A stretch of DNA of 64,000 nucleotides from Lithodes maja (GCA_037953745.1 JBAKBP010000682.1:124001-188000); one strand, 5' to 3'; numbered from the stretch's first letter, positions 42,568-54,925 are shown. A program made the numbers and translations. The notes: generated by a model not told the origin, from the letters alone.

Positions 42568-44984
42568 AGTATCCCCCGCCCACGATGGGCTCGGCGGGGG
42601 ACGCCATAACTAGTCGCACTGCCCCCATTTATTACATGGCCAAAATCAAGGACATTCCTGTCCGCTTGCTAATCGACACGGGAGCTGCCAAGTCATGTTT
42701 GTTCAAATCTTACTATGAAAAACATCCCCGACGATTTGGCCCTTTGTTAAACACCAAAACAGAACTCATCTCAGCTGCTGATACTTACTTAAATCTCCTA
42801 GGAGACACTTTACCCCTATCAGTAACCACTCCTGGCCCCCATGCTCGTTGTTATCACACATTTACAGTATTTTCCTCCAACTGTAAACATTATGATGGTT
42901 TCCTTGGACTTGACCTCCTTCAAAAACTCCAGGCCCAGATTGACTGCGGCCAAAGGCTGATCTCATTCAAAAACAAATTCCAGCCCAAAGCCTCTGACAA
43001 ACCAATCACGCAGAAACCCATTCCCAAAAAGAAAAAACAACCTCCCCCTCAACAAACCCTGATTCAGGGTTACCAAGTTGCAGCTAGCACTAAGGTGACT
43101 CCTAAAACCTCCCCTTGCCCCGAGATCTCTCAAAACCTCACTCAATTCAGTAAAAAAATGCCTCAACAAACGAAAGAAGACAAGTCCAAGCAACTCCCTC
43201 TCGGTAATCCCCTCAATTCTCGTAACTCTGTCCAGAATAAATCCTCCCATGTTTTCAGGACAGACTCTGATATATGTAACCCTAATTCTATCCAATGTTT
43301 ATGTACACATGTTTCCAGAGAAAATGCCGACCGATGTACCCAACAATGTTTCCCCCATGCCCCCAGAAATGTTAACAACCCCAAATCAATACACCAGTCC
43401 TACACCAATAACCCATGTTCTACACCTAACTTTTTCCCCACCAACCCTCCGCAGTCCCCCCAGCAAATCCCGTTTTCTAACTCGCTCACCTCGCACCCTT
43501 CTGAACCGCCCGCACGCGCCGTTAATCCCCCCCTCATGCGTGCCGACCGAGGGACACAACCATGTTCCCACCATGCCCCCAGAAATGCCCAGCTATTCCA
43601 CCACCCCCCCAATCCCCCTTGTGACAGTTTTTCGTCAGTAGCTCCCTTCCACCCCCACACAATTCACACCCCTAGAAAACTTCACAACCCCACACTTGAC
43701 TCGCCCTCTCATGACAAACATAACCACCAAAACCACATAAACGCCAAACAAACCGTTACTGCCACCGACAACGCTCCCCCCACCAACCCTCCGCAGTCCC
43801 TCCAACAAATCCCGTTTTCTAACCCCCTCACACCGCGCCCCACTGATCCTCTCACACGCGCCGTTAATCCCCCCCTCACGCGTGACCCCCACCAAAGTGA
43901 CGTTGCCCCCCTTATAAGTACCAAGCACCTGCTCGCCAGTCAATCCCCCACCATCATTAGCCCAGCGGTAGTTCAGGATAAATGCCAAATTCCCCCCCAC
44001 CATCAAAAATGGGTGAACCTGCGGCCCATACCCCAAACTCACATGGTATTTTCCCCCACTAACACATCCCCCAATCCCCATCGTTGCCTCTTACAACCCG
44101 CCATCATTCCCGCTCGTATCAACCACATTCTCGTGGCTAATATCTCAGAGGAACCCCTGACATTACCAAAAGGTCTCATTATAGGAGACCTCGAAACTTT
44201 CGATGACCTTCCCATACATTGTAACGACACCCCTACCAGCCTCCAATTGCCCCCTCTTCCTGAGACACTATCTGACCACCAAAAGAACGGCATGTACGAC
44301 CTACTGCTGGAATTCAGTGACGTCTTTGCCCAACAACCCACCGAAATCGGACAGACGGATGTAGAACAACACATCATTAACACCACAGGCCCCCCCATAC
44401 GACAACCATCCCGTAGAAAGAACCCCATACAACGTCAGGAAGAGGAACGCCAAGTCCAGGAAATGTTAGAGGCCAGGATTGCCACCCCGTCCATTAGCCC
44501 CTGGTCTTCCCCTGTTGTCTTAGTCAAAAAGAAAGATGGGACAACCCGTTTTTGCGTCGATTACAGGAGGTTAAATGACATAACCATTAAATACGCTACG
44601 CCCTTACCCCGAATAGACGATTCCCTTGACTCCCTATACGGATCCAAATGGTTCACTACCCTCGACTTGCAAGCAGGGTATTGGCAAGTGCCTATCAAGG
44701 CCGAGGACCAAAAGAAAACAGCATTTTCCACTAGTGGTGGCCATCACTATGAATTTAACGTCCTACCTTTTGGCCTCTGTAACGGACCCGCCACCTTCTC
44801 CCGTTTGATGGAAACGGTATTACATGGCCTAACCTGGGAAACCTGCCTAGCCTATCTGGATGATATTATTGTGTACTCTCCAACCTGGGAAGAACACCTC
44901 CTCAGGTTGAGACAAGTCCTGCAAAGAATCCGAGCCGCCGGGTTGAAATTAAAACCCTCAAAAGTGCGTGATTGCCCGGAATAA
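42471..44984 (+). pseudogene. pol: Gypsy-2 protease - linker - RT (frame broken in RT)
   Basis: 837 open codons with no natural Met needed (entered by frameshift). Protease: LLIDTGAAKS (Asp69), FLGLDLLQKLQAQIDCGQ. A long Pro/Ser/Thr/Asn linker, about residues 180-560, follows. RT: VLVKKKDGTTRFCVDYRRLN, TTLDLQAGYWQVPI, LPFGLCNGPATFSRLM, AYLDDIIVY (about 794-801), all catalytic Asp present. After KLKPSK an extra A in the run at about 44957 shifts the frame, and it stops at 44984. The remainder continues from 44968 in another register. Confidence 0.9.
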
Positions 44985-46599
44985 GGTAGATTTTCTCGGA
45001 CACGTGATATCTGAACATGGTATTGCGCCAGACCCAAAGAAACTTCAAGCCATACAAAACCAAACCCCACCCACCACGGTTAAAGGAATACGTTCGTTTC
45101 TAGGTTTAGCCACGTACTACAGACGTTTCGTCCCCCACTTTGCCACCATAGCCAGACCCCTCCACCAACTTACCCACAAAGACACCCCGTTCGCCTGGAC
45201 ACCTGAAAGAGACCTCGCGTTTAACACTTTGAAGCAAAAGCTAATCCAAGCCCCTATTGTCGTTTTCCCTGACTACCAGAAACCTTTCCGTCTTTATACC
45301 GACGTATCTCTGTACGCCATAGGTGCAGTATTAGCTCAATTCAGAGATGGAAAGGAACATGTGATAGCGTATGCCAGCTCCACACTCACCCCACCCCAAC
45401 AGAATTACGCAACCACCAAGAGAGAGTGCTTAGGGATCATTTGGGCACTCAGCCACTTCCGGTCATTTGTGTTGGGCGCAAAACTCGAAATAATTACCGA
45501 CCATCAATCTTTACAATGGCTGCGTAGGTGCGAAACCAACTCAGCCATTTTGGTACGTTGGAGAGAGACACTAGAGGACTACGACTTTACCATACAATAT
45601 CGTCCCGGCAAACTCCATACTAATGCAGACGCCCTGTCACGTTTGCCAGTACCAAAAGGCCCCCCCACCAACCTAGCCGCCTTACAAAACACTCAATTGG
45701 TATCTACCCCCACCTCCCAACAGAATGCCCCCCCAGCCCCCTCCCTAATTCAATCTTGGGAAGCACGAATCAGACCCCCCTGGATACCGTTAAACGTCTT
45801 CAGGAGACTGACTCGCTGGGGAGATCAACTTGCCACAGACACTGGTCACATAATCTTGGACCCCACCATAGCCCACGACTACATGATTGCCATCCACGAG
45901 GGAAACGGCATACACCTTGGACAAAAGAAAATGTTAAAGATCTTCACAGACCAATACTGGACCCCCAACCCCTCCAAAATTGCACGACGAGTGACAGAAT
46001 CCTGCAAACCGTGTTTATTGGGAAAGGATAGATCACGCACCCCAGGCCCAGCTGGTACCATTTCTGCCAACAAACCGTTCCAAGTCCTATCCCTCGACAT
46101 CATGGGCCCGTTCCCTTCTTACGCTGGCAACCGCTATATCGTCACATTTGTAGACGTATATTCAAAATTTCTAATAGCCGGCCCAGTTAAAGACCACACA
46201 GCCACCACAGTCGCCACACTGCTTGCCACCGAAGTGTTCCCTATATTCGGCCTTCCCCTTGCTCTTCTATCGGACAATGCCCCCGAGTTTAGTGGACACG
46301 TTTGGCAACAATTCACCCAACAATGCGGTATTAAGATTAAACACTCATCCCCGTACTGGCCTCAAGGAAATGCTATCTGCGAACGCAGCCATCGCACCAT
46401 CTACAACCAGTTACGTACAAGAATGATTGCTCTTAATACCTCAGACTGGCCATCACAACTAAAGATGATACAGTGGGGTATGAACACCTGTCCTCGGGAA
46501 GACGGTATTTCCCCTCATGAACGTGTTTACGGTGTACCCCCCCCTGTTACTACCATTCCACCACCACGCTCACCTTCCCTCCACCACCTCCACAATTGA
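44968..46599 (+). pseudogene. pol: Gypsy-2 RT thumb - RNase H - integrase
   Basis: Picks up at NKVDFLGHVISEHGIAPDP. RNase H acidic set intact (YTDVSLYAIG, KRECLGIIWAL, TDHQSLQWL, NADALSR). Integrase: zinc finger HEGNGIHLGQKK...CKPCLLGK; catalytic core LSLDIMGPFPS, LLSDNAPEFSG, QGNAICERSHRTI, so D, D, E all present. The frame ends at 46599 in a Pro-rich stretch after the C run near 46540. Confidence 0.93.
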
Positions 46600-47023
46600 C
46601 CCATTGCAACATCTGCAAAACACCCTCCATACCGCCCAGATCTGTCAAGACACCAAAACTGATAACATCGATGACAAAAACCCTTTCGCCATCCATGACA
46701 CCGTAATGGTAGCCAACCTCCCTATCACCAACAAGTTAGGCCCTCGCTATGTCGGGCCCTACACCGTAATACAAGTCCCAAATGCCTTTCAAGTCACCAT
46801 CGACTATCATGGCGTGACTCGCACGCTCCGAACTAGATTCGTCCGAGCGTTTAAACCTCTAAAGCCACAAGACATTACCCCACCCCACACGTCCGACCCT
46901 AAATTAAACACCCCTACTCACCCTCTCACTCAGGCTACGAATATTCCCATACAAACCCCTAAGGACGTAAGCCCTCCAGCACCGAACCGACAAATCTTTT
47001 CTCAACATACCCCCCCAAACTAA
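46517..47023 (+). pseudogene. Gypsy-2 GPY/F module
   Basis: Encodes LGPRYVGPYTVIQVPNAFQV and LRTRFVRAFKPL in the +1 register relative to the integrase core. It ends at 47023 just after a C run where Gypsy-1 is still open. Confidence 0.75.
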
Positions 47024-47066
47024 CCTCCACAAACCCCAAGCCCCCAATATCACACCCTCTTCCACC

Positions 47067-47501
47067 ATGACACCTTCCTTCACTTCTGATAGTCAAGTTC
47101 CTCCCCAACTTATCCAAGTACAAAAACCTCCACCCACAACCCCGACCACAACAGAAACCCTCCCGTCTAGCCCTGACATACCTCCACCAGGCACCACAGT
47201 GAGAAAACCACCACCCCCACCCCAAACCAAGTACACACCCAACCGCACCACACAATCTACCTCAGTAACCTCACGCTACAACTTACGCCCACGACAAACA
47301 TCGTTTAAAACCTCCAGAAAACACACCCTACTAACCAAGTTCCGTAGGGCTGCCAGACCACTATCCTCCTCCTCCTCCTCCTCCTCCTCTTCTTCTTGTT
47401 TGTCGAATTCTCCCCCACAAAGGGAAAGAAGACGAATAATCACCAGCAATCACCAACCTCATCAAACAACACACGCCCCTACCCCTAACCCTCCAACTTA
47501 A
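47067..47501 (+). other. Gypsy-2 integrase tail, low complexity
   Basis: Pro/Thr-rich with SRYNLRPRQTSF and a Ser run encoded by CTC/TCC repeats (47366-47396). Corresponds to 30600-31000 of Gypsy-1. Much of what follows in Gypsy-1 (about 31000-31900) is shortened here. Confidence 0.5.
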
Positions 47502-47919
47502 ATCTACACTCCTTACCCACCCGTCTAGCCACCCCCGCATCCGCCCCTTTCCTCTCCACGATCCCCACCACCCCACCCACACACCGACCAACCTACTCAT
47601 CTCACCGAACCCCCAACCAACCAACCCCCTAAGAAAACCCCCCCCACAAAGTCACCCCCGAGAAAACCCCCACATGTCATTTACCTATAAAACGTGCTTC
47701 CCCTCACTATAAAACATCGTCGAGCGACTCAAGTCCCGCGACAAACATCTACCTTCCCACCAGGACCGCCAGAGGTAGAATAATCAACAGACCCATCAGA
47801 TTTAAAGACAGCGATACAAAAATAACACCCTGTTCTGACACTAAGGACCCAAGCCACACAACACACACACACCCCCTCCTTCCCACACACCTCCTTCACC
47901 CACCTTACCTAAACCGATC

Positions 47920-48561
47920 TTGCGCATTGCCTCACTATATATTCCCAACCTACAACACCGCCCAAGAAAACCAAATAAAACCCAGACTCACATTCCCCCT
48001 TCATCCCCAGCTCTGTTGTCACGCGTGAATCCCCTTTCGGTTAGTAACCCATTCACCACACTAAACAGACTTCCTGTCAATCCCACACACCTCACTCCGA
48101 CCCCCACGGGGGAAAGCTACAAACCATTCATACGAAAGGTTAAAGTAAAAACCCCCACTGGACACTTGGCCCGTGTACCACACCCACACCAAGCCCGGGC
48201 AGCCGCCCGCCACAACACAGAAGACACATTCTTACAGGTATACATTGACCTGCAAAAGAAACCTGACCGTCGCTCTCGTGTTTGGTGGAACTTTCTAAAT
48301 ACCCTGAAAATGACCCATCATCACTATGCTTCTTTTTACTTCACCCTTGAGGCTCGAGGACGAGCCTATAATGAAGGAGAGGGAAGTAAAATGCCCCAGA
48401 ACAAGAAGCCCACCACAGAAGCCACGAGCGAACACCACACAGAAACACTCAAAGGAAAGGTCCACAGAACGAAAGGACCAGCTGACCGAGCCAGCCATTT
48501 CAGACAGGCCCAAGCCCGCAGGGCTAAGCAGCTCCAGGCTGCACCCATTTACCTTTTCTAA
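47920..48561 (+). CDS. Gypsy-2 ORF3, intact across polypurine tract into 3' LTR
   Basis: One uninterrupted frame of 213 codons. It begins in the internal region, encodes PTPTGESYKPFIRKVKVKT, EDTFLQVYIDLQKKPD, WWNFLNTLKMTHHHYASFYF and EARGRAYNEGEGSK (the last residues from the polypurine tract), enters the LTR at the ATG 48391 and stops after PIYLF at 48561. The start codon is uncertain (the reading frame opens without a clear ATG context); a spliced leader is possible. Overlap of a 3' gene with the LTR recalls nef and sag genes of retroviruses only in layout. No sequence similarity is claimed. Confidence 0.6.
   Translation: MRIASLYIPNLQHRPRKPNKTQTHIPPSSPALLSRVNPLSVSNPFTTLNRLPVNPTHLTPTPTGESYKPFIRKVKVKTPTGHLARVPHPHQARAAARHNTEDTFLQVYIDLQKKPDRRSRVWWNFLNTLKMTHHHYASFYFTLEARGRAYNEGEGSKMPQNKKPTTEATSEHHTETLKGKVHRTKGPADRASHFRQAQARRAKQLQAAPIYLF
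48373..48386 (+). promoter_or_regulatory. Polypurine tract, Gypsy-2
   Basis: GAAGGAGAGGGAAG directly before TAAAATG of the 3' LTR. Confidence 0.85.
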
Positions 48562-51500
48562 ACTGACCATTTTCCACACCTCACGTCCACTAACCCCCTC
48601 GTGTCCTACACTCCTAACTACAAAGATGATGAACAGGAATATACATTCATATTAAAAACACCCATGCCCTGTCCCGACGTTGAGCCAATGCCAACACATC
48701 AGACAGCCATAATTATATCTATGTATGTTCTTACATCCGAGAAGTAGATGTTATATATCTTAGAAGTTAAAACACCCACGCTTGTCCCTAGACCTCGTAT
48801 ATCAATTTCCATGACGAGTATAGATATATGTAACCCGTGCTCAGTCGCCCCTTGCATTGTTCCTCTAGTAACTAAGTCTATAATATTAACTGCCACCAGC
48901 ATTGATGCGACATAGCGGCACTGTCCTTGTGTCGTATTGTGCCAAGTACAGATCAACCAGGTTTCATCACCTTATTAGGACGACGACTATAATGCCATCG
49001 TTCATCGATGTATGCAATCCTTAGGTTAAGTATTTTTATCCGCCATTGTGTTCACCTTTTTCCATTTACTTTCCACAATTGTCATACGTCTTCCCCTTGC
49101 CTCCTTCGTATCCACAGTCCACACTACGCCAATTTACTTCGTGTCTTACACCTCTTACCCCAACCAGAGATTGTATAAGATAACCTGGTTACCAGTATCT
49201 GTCATAAGTACCCCAAAACAATAAGTAAGTACCCCTACGAACTGCCGCTGTTGTTGGTATATTTATATTTAATAGAAAACGCAGTTCCCAGGGCCAACTA
49301 ATAGTATCCATAACCCTCGGACTGATCACATAACTCTATCTTTTCCAGACTCATATACCACCCCATAGTTGCATTCCCCGGTAGCATTTGGCTAACGTAT
49401 TCTACTGCCTTTTCAAACTTCCATATCAATTGTAGCCTAATGCCACCCCCACGCCCAGGGACCTTAGGGGCAAAATTTCCCTGTAGCCCTTGAACTCTCC
49501 CACCCCCCTCTCATTAAGACGCCCACGCTTCTCGACTCTTGTCCGACCTAGCCTCTCTCTCATACCTCTTGAAGATCCTTGAATTGTCCGTTGCTAACGC
49601 TCTCCAACCTTTTATATATATACTCCTATCCAGCCTACCTTCACTTAGTAGGCCAGAACAACATTAGAACTTTACTAGCCCCTTGCATGCCATCTATTCT
49701 CTTACAACCCATTCACAACCCTGCACCCAATGGTCGTCGGTGCGAGGCTAGCCGCCCCGCCAGTAACTAACTTCTATTGCCATACTTCCAGATAAATGTG
49801 GCAGAGTTAGCAACCCAGTCTCCACCACATCCAGCAAACCCTACAATTAATAACCAGCCGAGTAAAACCAGCTAGCTAAGGCACCTTCGGTTTTGGTATT
49901 AAGGACACCCACATCTGTCTCATACACAGAGGGTTATTACAAACACTGGTGATATGGCAAGCCCCTAGCCACAGCCGCCGGACGACTATCACAGAGAGAG
50001 GGCACCCAGCTCCCCCTTTTTGCCCACCCGAGGAGGGAGACCCCCACCCCCGCGGAGGTATACCTGACCCCTGTTTTGACTTTCGAGTCATTGCCAGGTA
50101 GCACAGGAATTCTTCCTATCAATGAACTAACCATGCATGACTAACACCTTTACTAACCTCTATTTACTCACAATAAACCATTTACCTTTCTTGCATGCTC
50201 TGGTCACTAAATTAGCACCTCAGCTATACCATAGAATGAAGATTGCACAATCTAAGAGAGACGCTCCTATCACAGCTGTCCCCATCCTCCTCGCAAAGTA
50301 GATCCAGTCTCCCTCCCCTAAATACTTCCAGTATAGCCAAAATAGTACCTCTTACTAAGGCTCAGTTATATGAAAATATAAAGGCTTCCTATAGCCCTGT
50401 GCCACAACAGTAAATACCATCTTACCTAGTCCCCATATCTATTGAGAGCTCAATTAAGTCCATAAGACTCGAGAACCCTACTGTCTATAGGGTCCAGAAC
50501 CGAGCCTATAAATCTAACTCCCGCCCCCAGTCAAATCAGTTGAAAGCTAGACACCAACCAGTGGTCACTACCCTGCAGTTTACCTCTAGCTCTGCCCTTG
50601 TGTTGTTCCGGAGTTGAGAGATTCCAGATCCGGCAGACTCCGTGGCAGAGAAGACTGATAGAAGCATCTGTCCATGTACAAGTCCTAACGTGCACCTTAT
50701 AACCTTCGCACAAATTCGTGGGTATATAAGTGTGTAGCCAGCAACGATCGTCAAGAGATCCGACTTGAGAACTTCCTACATTTTGGACCATCTGGACGGC
50801 CGAGGAACCAGTCGTTAGCCCCCAACATCACCAGAAGCAAGATAACCAGGACCAGATCTACCCATACTATTCAAGATTCATGTTGCTAGTACTAAGTGTT
50901 ATAGTACTAGCTTGATACTCACTTATTAACTTTCTATAAAGTGGCTAAGACCTTGCTCAGTGTAATTCATATTTAACCATTCCCTTTGGGACGTACTAAG
51001 CGATCAGTGCTCTTTAATTAACAGGCGACCTTGACTCTCGTAATTACCTTATTCAGATATTAAAACTCTAGTGATATCTAACGTTCGCCCACTGATTTGT
51101 GTTATAGGTATTTCTGCCATAAGAATAATTATAAAACTTAGTTCAGTACCCCCATGAGGTTACTAGAGCTTCCGTGTTCTACAATATACGCGTGTCTAAT
51201 CCTAACTGTGAGCTGCTACTTGGGCACGCGACCAGCCAGCAAGAGGTCAAATCAGTGACATTGAATTATACGAATATATTGAGGTCTTCCAGTAAAATAA
51301 AAACTTGCTAATTAAACCAGTGATCAGAAGAATATACCTGAACGTTGGAAGTGGGAGACTAGGCTCCATCCAGATCCGCTAATGCTAGCAGTTCCCTTCT
51401 ATTATTTGTTTTGTGCGAAAATAACTATCTTTCTATGCTCTTTATTTATTTACTTCAATAAACGTGAACTTGTGTCGTGTTACCGTTCCTCATACCTTGT

Positions 51501-51564
51501 ATTGTGCATGCAGCCTTATATACCCAGTCATTCAGAACTCACATTACCCAATTTAAACCTGTAG

Positions 51565-52548
51565 GAGAGTGAGCAGAGCGAGTTCTTTGACCTGAATGTT
51601 GGTTTGAAACAGGGGTGTGTGATGTCCCTGTGGTTGTTTACTGTATATATGGATGGAGTTATGAAAGAAATACTATCAAGAGCAGTGGATGTTGGTGTAT
51701 CGCTGAAAAGGGAGGGAATTGAGTGGAAGCTACCTATACTGCTGTTTGCGGATGATACAGTTCTGATGAGTGATAATGAATGGGAGTTGCAGGGTCTGGT
51801 AAATGAGTTTGGAACAGTGTGCGAAAAACGGAATTTGAAGGTAAATACGGGGAAGAGCAAGGTTATGGTCTTCGAAAGGGGTGAAGTCACAGAGTGTGAG
51901 GTGAAGCTGAACGGTCAGGCTATGGAGATCGTCAACTCTTTTAAGTATCTGGGCAGTGTGTTGAGTAAAGTCCCTATGGATGAAGAGGTGTGGGAGAGGG
52001 TACAACAGGGGAAGAGGGTTGTAGGAACGCTAAAAGCAGTAACAAGAAATAGGGTGGTCAGTATGGAAGTGAAGAAGTCCTTGCATGACAGTGTGGTAAT
52101 CCCGACACTGACTTACGGAAGCGAAGCATGGACGTTGGTTGAGAGACTCAGACCAAGAGTGAGAGCAGTGGAAATGAATTACTTAAGGAGTGCGTGCGGA
52201 ATTACATGGAGGGATAGACAGACTAATGAGGAAGTAAGAAGGAGGTGTGGTGTGGAGGTAGATGTGCTGGAAAGTGTGAAAAGGAACAACTTGAGATGGT
52301 TCGGCCATATGGAACGTATGGAAAGCGAGAGAATGACTAAGAGGGTGTACGAGAGGGAGGTGGAGGGACAGAGGGGGAGAGGTAGACCGAATATGAGGTG
52401 GAAGGATGGAGTGAGGAACTACATGAATGAAGGCGGTGCTGGTTGGGGGGAGGGGCGTCGACTGACTGGGGACAGAGGTGCATGGGGGCGGTTCGTTCGT
52501 GGCCACCCCTTCGGGGATCACGGCGTCAGGCAATAGATAGATAGATAG
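51565..52548 (+). mobile_element. 5'-truncated RTE-like LINE (LINE 3)
   Basis: Target duplication AAACCTGTAG at 51555-51564 and 52549-52558. It ends with an ATAGATAGATAGATAG tail, as LINE 2 does (other strand). It opens in the middle of RT. Because it sits near the end of the Gypsy-2 3' LTR, it is younger than Gypsy-2. Confidence 0.93.
51604..52536 (+). pseudogene. RTE-like reverse transcriptase, C-terminal two thirds
   Basis: 310 codons, open also from 51565. KQGCVMSLWLFTVYMDGVM (the usual Ser after QGC...P is altered), LLFADDTVLMSDN (catalytic FADD intact), LKVNTGKSKVMVF, FKYLGSVLS, VIPTLTYGSEAWTL, LRWFGHMERM and RGRGRPNMRWKDGV, a standard RTE-type C-terminal order. The frame is uninterrupted to its stop, consistent with recent insertion. 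Endonuclease and RT N-terminal motifs are absent through truncation. Confidence 0.92.
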
Positions 52549-52575
52549 AAACCTGTAGAAAAACAGGGCATAACA

Positions 52576-54375
52576 GTTATTACAAACACTTGTAATATGG
52601 CAAGCCCCCAGCCACAGCCGCCCAGACGACCATCACAGAGAGAGGACGCGCGCCTACCCCTTTCACCCACCCGAGGAGGGAGACCCCTACCCCTGCGGAG
52701 GTACACCTGACCCCTGTTTTGACTTCCGGGTCATTGCCAGGTAGTACAGGAATTCTTCCTATCAATGAACTAACCATGTATGACTAACACCCTTACTAAC
52801 CTCTATTAACCCACAATAACCCATTAACCTTTCTTGCATACTCCGATAACCAAATTAGCACCTCAGCTATACCATAGAATGAAGACTGAGCAATCTAAGA
52901 GAGCCGCTCCTATCAAAGATGTCCCAAACCTCCTCGCAAAGTAGATCCCGTCTCTCTCCCCTAAATACTTCCAGTATAGCCAAAATAGTACCTCTTACTA
53001 AGGCTCAGTTATATCACATTATGATGGCTCCATACAGCCATGTGCCACAACAGTAATCACCACCTTACCTAGTTCCCATATCAATTGAGAGCTCAAATAA
53101 GTCCATCAAAACTCGAGATCCCTATTGCCTACAGGGTCCAAAACCGAACCTATAAACTGAGCTCCAGCCCCCAGTAAAATCAGTGGAAAGATAGACACCA
53201 AACAGTGGCTGGTCCTTGTGTTGACCTCTAGCTCTATCATTGTTTGTTCCTGAGAATTGAGTTCCAGAGCCGGCAGACTCCGTGGCAGATTTAGATAGAA
53301 GGATCTGTCCACGTAAAAGAAATCTACGTACACCTTATAACCTTCATACATACCGGGAAGCTGAGCGATCGACGTGAGATGCGCTTGGCATTAATTCCGA
53401 TCCAGATTGACAGGAAGATCCTAATATCTGTGATTCAGGTCTAGAAACCAGAGGGTATATAAGAGTGTAACCAGCAACGATCGCAAAGAGATCCGTCTTG
53501 AGAACTTTCTACATATGGACCATCTGGACGGCCGCGGAACCAGTCGTTAGCCCCCCAACATCACGGACGCAAGATAACCAGGACCAGACCAATCAAATAC
53601 TACCCAAGATTCACTCTATCAGTGCTACAGTGTTACAGTGCTATTTAGAGACTCACTTATTAATATTTCTATGAAGTGGCTATATCTTTGCCCCAGTATA
53701 ATTCATATATAACCATTCCATTAGGAAGTGCTAAGCGTATCAGTGTTTATTAATTAACAGGCGATATTAACTCTCGTAATTACCCATATATCCAGATATT
53801 ATTACATAGAAGTGAAACCCTAGTGATATCTGATGTTCGCCCACTGATTTGCGTTCCATGTGTTTCTGATACAAGAATATAAAACTTAGATCAGTACCCC
53901 CCTGACGTTACTAGAATTCCCGTGCTCTAAAATACGCGTGTCTAATCTAGTCTGTGAACTACTACTTGTGCACCAGAGCTACCAGTGATAAATCTAACAG
54001 TGAATATGAATCTATAAGTAACATTTATGGTCTCCAGTATATAAACTTGTGAATAAAGCCAGTGATCAGAAGATTAATACCTGAACGTTGGAAGTGGGAG
54101 ACTAGGCTCCATCCAGATCCACTTAATGCTAGTGTTGTTCAATTCTATCATTTGTCTTGTATGAGTATTCATATCTTCTTATGCTTCATATTAATCATCA
54201 TCAAGAAAACTATAGAAGTGTGTACATCAATAAAAGTGATCGTGTGTCTTGTTACCATGTGCTTATTTTGTGTTCTCTATTCCTCATACCTTGTTTTGTG
54301 CATGCAGCCTTCTATACCCAGTCAGATAGAACTCACATTACCCAAGTTAATCCTGTAGAAAAACAGGGCATAACA
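52576..54375 (+). mobile_element. LTR of subfamily A, right part
   Basis: Resumes with GTTATTACAAACACTTGTAA and runs to GGGCATAACA at 54375. Together with 36881-38395 it makes one LTR of about 3.3 kb. It contains an extra segment near 53350-53450 not seen in B or C. AATAAA-like AATAAAAGTG near 54230; TATATAAA near 54038. Confidence 0.9.
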
Positions 54376-54465
54376 ATTAAACCAAACAAAACGGTGGAAC
54401 GCCCGCTAGCCTAATATAACTCTTACCTACAACAACACTGTATCCTATATCAAAGAAAACTGGGA
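54376..54465. other. Short sequence of unknown origin
   Basis: No gene and no match noticed elsewhere in the window. It lies between LTR A and the left arm of inverted repeat M. Confidence 0.3.
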
Positions 54466-54556
54466 AAATATCAAGGAAACCGGCCACAAATTTTCCTGGA
54501 AATTTGGAAGTCACCCATCGAATGAACATAACCTATACCGGTACATCATATTAATA
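54466..54556 (+). repeat. Inverted repeat M, left arm
   Basis: Contains AAACCGGCCACAAATTTTCC and ATGAACATAACCTATAC; the reverse complement is at 55976-56053. The arms bracket elements J and G with nested B2. Confidence 0.75.
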
Positions 54557-54563
54557 TACTGTA

Positions 54564-54925
54564 TGTTTCAACTTTCGGAAAAAACGTTTTCCCCATTATC
54601 CAACAATCTTAAGATACGACCCCCGATAGTGGGGACGGCTATGAAGTACAGGGAAATTGAGGGGTAAAAGACGAAAATAAGGGGTAATATTAGCCTAACC
54701 TAACAACCTTACCTAACCTAACCTAGTATATTAGGTGGGGGCTGCCGCCCCCACACACCCGCTGGTTTGGTATGTAATTAATAAAAGGTTGACAGTCGCC
54801 AAAAAAAAACTTGAATGAAGTCTACGGTATTTACTCCGCAATCTTCAGTTTTGGCTGTGGATAACAGGAGGTAAATATTAACTTTTTCAAAGTAATTGAA
54901 AACGTTTTTTCCGAAAGTTGAAACA
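54564..54925. mobile_element. MITE J with 28-bp terminal inverted repeats and TA flanks
   Basis: TGTTTCAACTTTCGGAAAAA... at the left (54564-54591) is repeated inverted, without mismatch, at 54898-54925. TA lies on each side (54562-54563, 54926-54927), as for mariner/Tc1-type insertions. The interior has CCCGATAGTGGGGACGGCTA, a run of CCTAA units (54693-54727) and the hairpin GGGGGCTGCCGCCCCC. The same three blocks occur in the larger foldback element K (62776-63671). Confidence 0.75.

Larger units (their letters stand above)
38396..52575 (+). mobile_element. Gypsy-2: full Ty3/Gypsy element nested in LTR A
   Basis: 5' LTR 38396-41610, internal region 41611-48386, 3' LTR 48387-52575 (with LINE 3). 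It has a perfect GTTAT duplication. Same family as Gypsy-1 with LTR subfamily C. The two LTRs look nearly identical (differences include a 22-bp deletion near 51486 in the 3' LTR), indicating recent insertion. Pol has one clear frameshift in RT (about 44960) plus the register change before the GPY/F module that both copies share. Confidence 0.95.
48387..52575 (+). mobile_element. Gypsy-2 3' LTR with LINE 3
   Basis: Follows the 5' LTR base for base over long stretches; about 3.2 kb once the LINE is subtracted. AATAAA at 51457-51462. A 22-bp deletion removes GTGTTTATTTTGTG-type U5 sequence after GTTACCG (51486). It ends GGGCATAACA at 52575, then GTTAT. Confidence 0.93.

Noticed and set aside
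46517..47501. Chromodomain at the integrase C-terminus
   Set aside because: Only a GPY/F module and a low-complexity tail with YNLRPR are visible; no aromatic-cage pattern.
47920..48561. Envelope gene of an errantivirus-like element
   Set aside because: The third ORF has no signal peptide, cleavage site, fusion peptide or membrane segment, so it is described only as ORF3.
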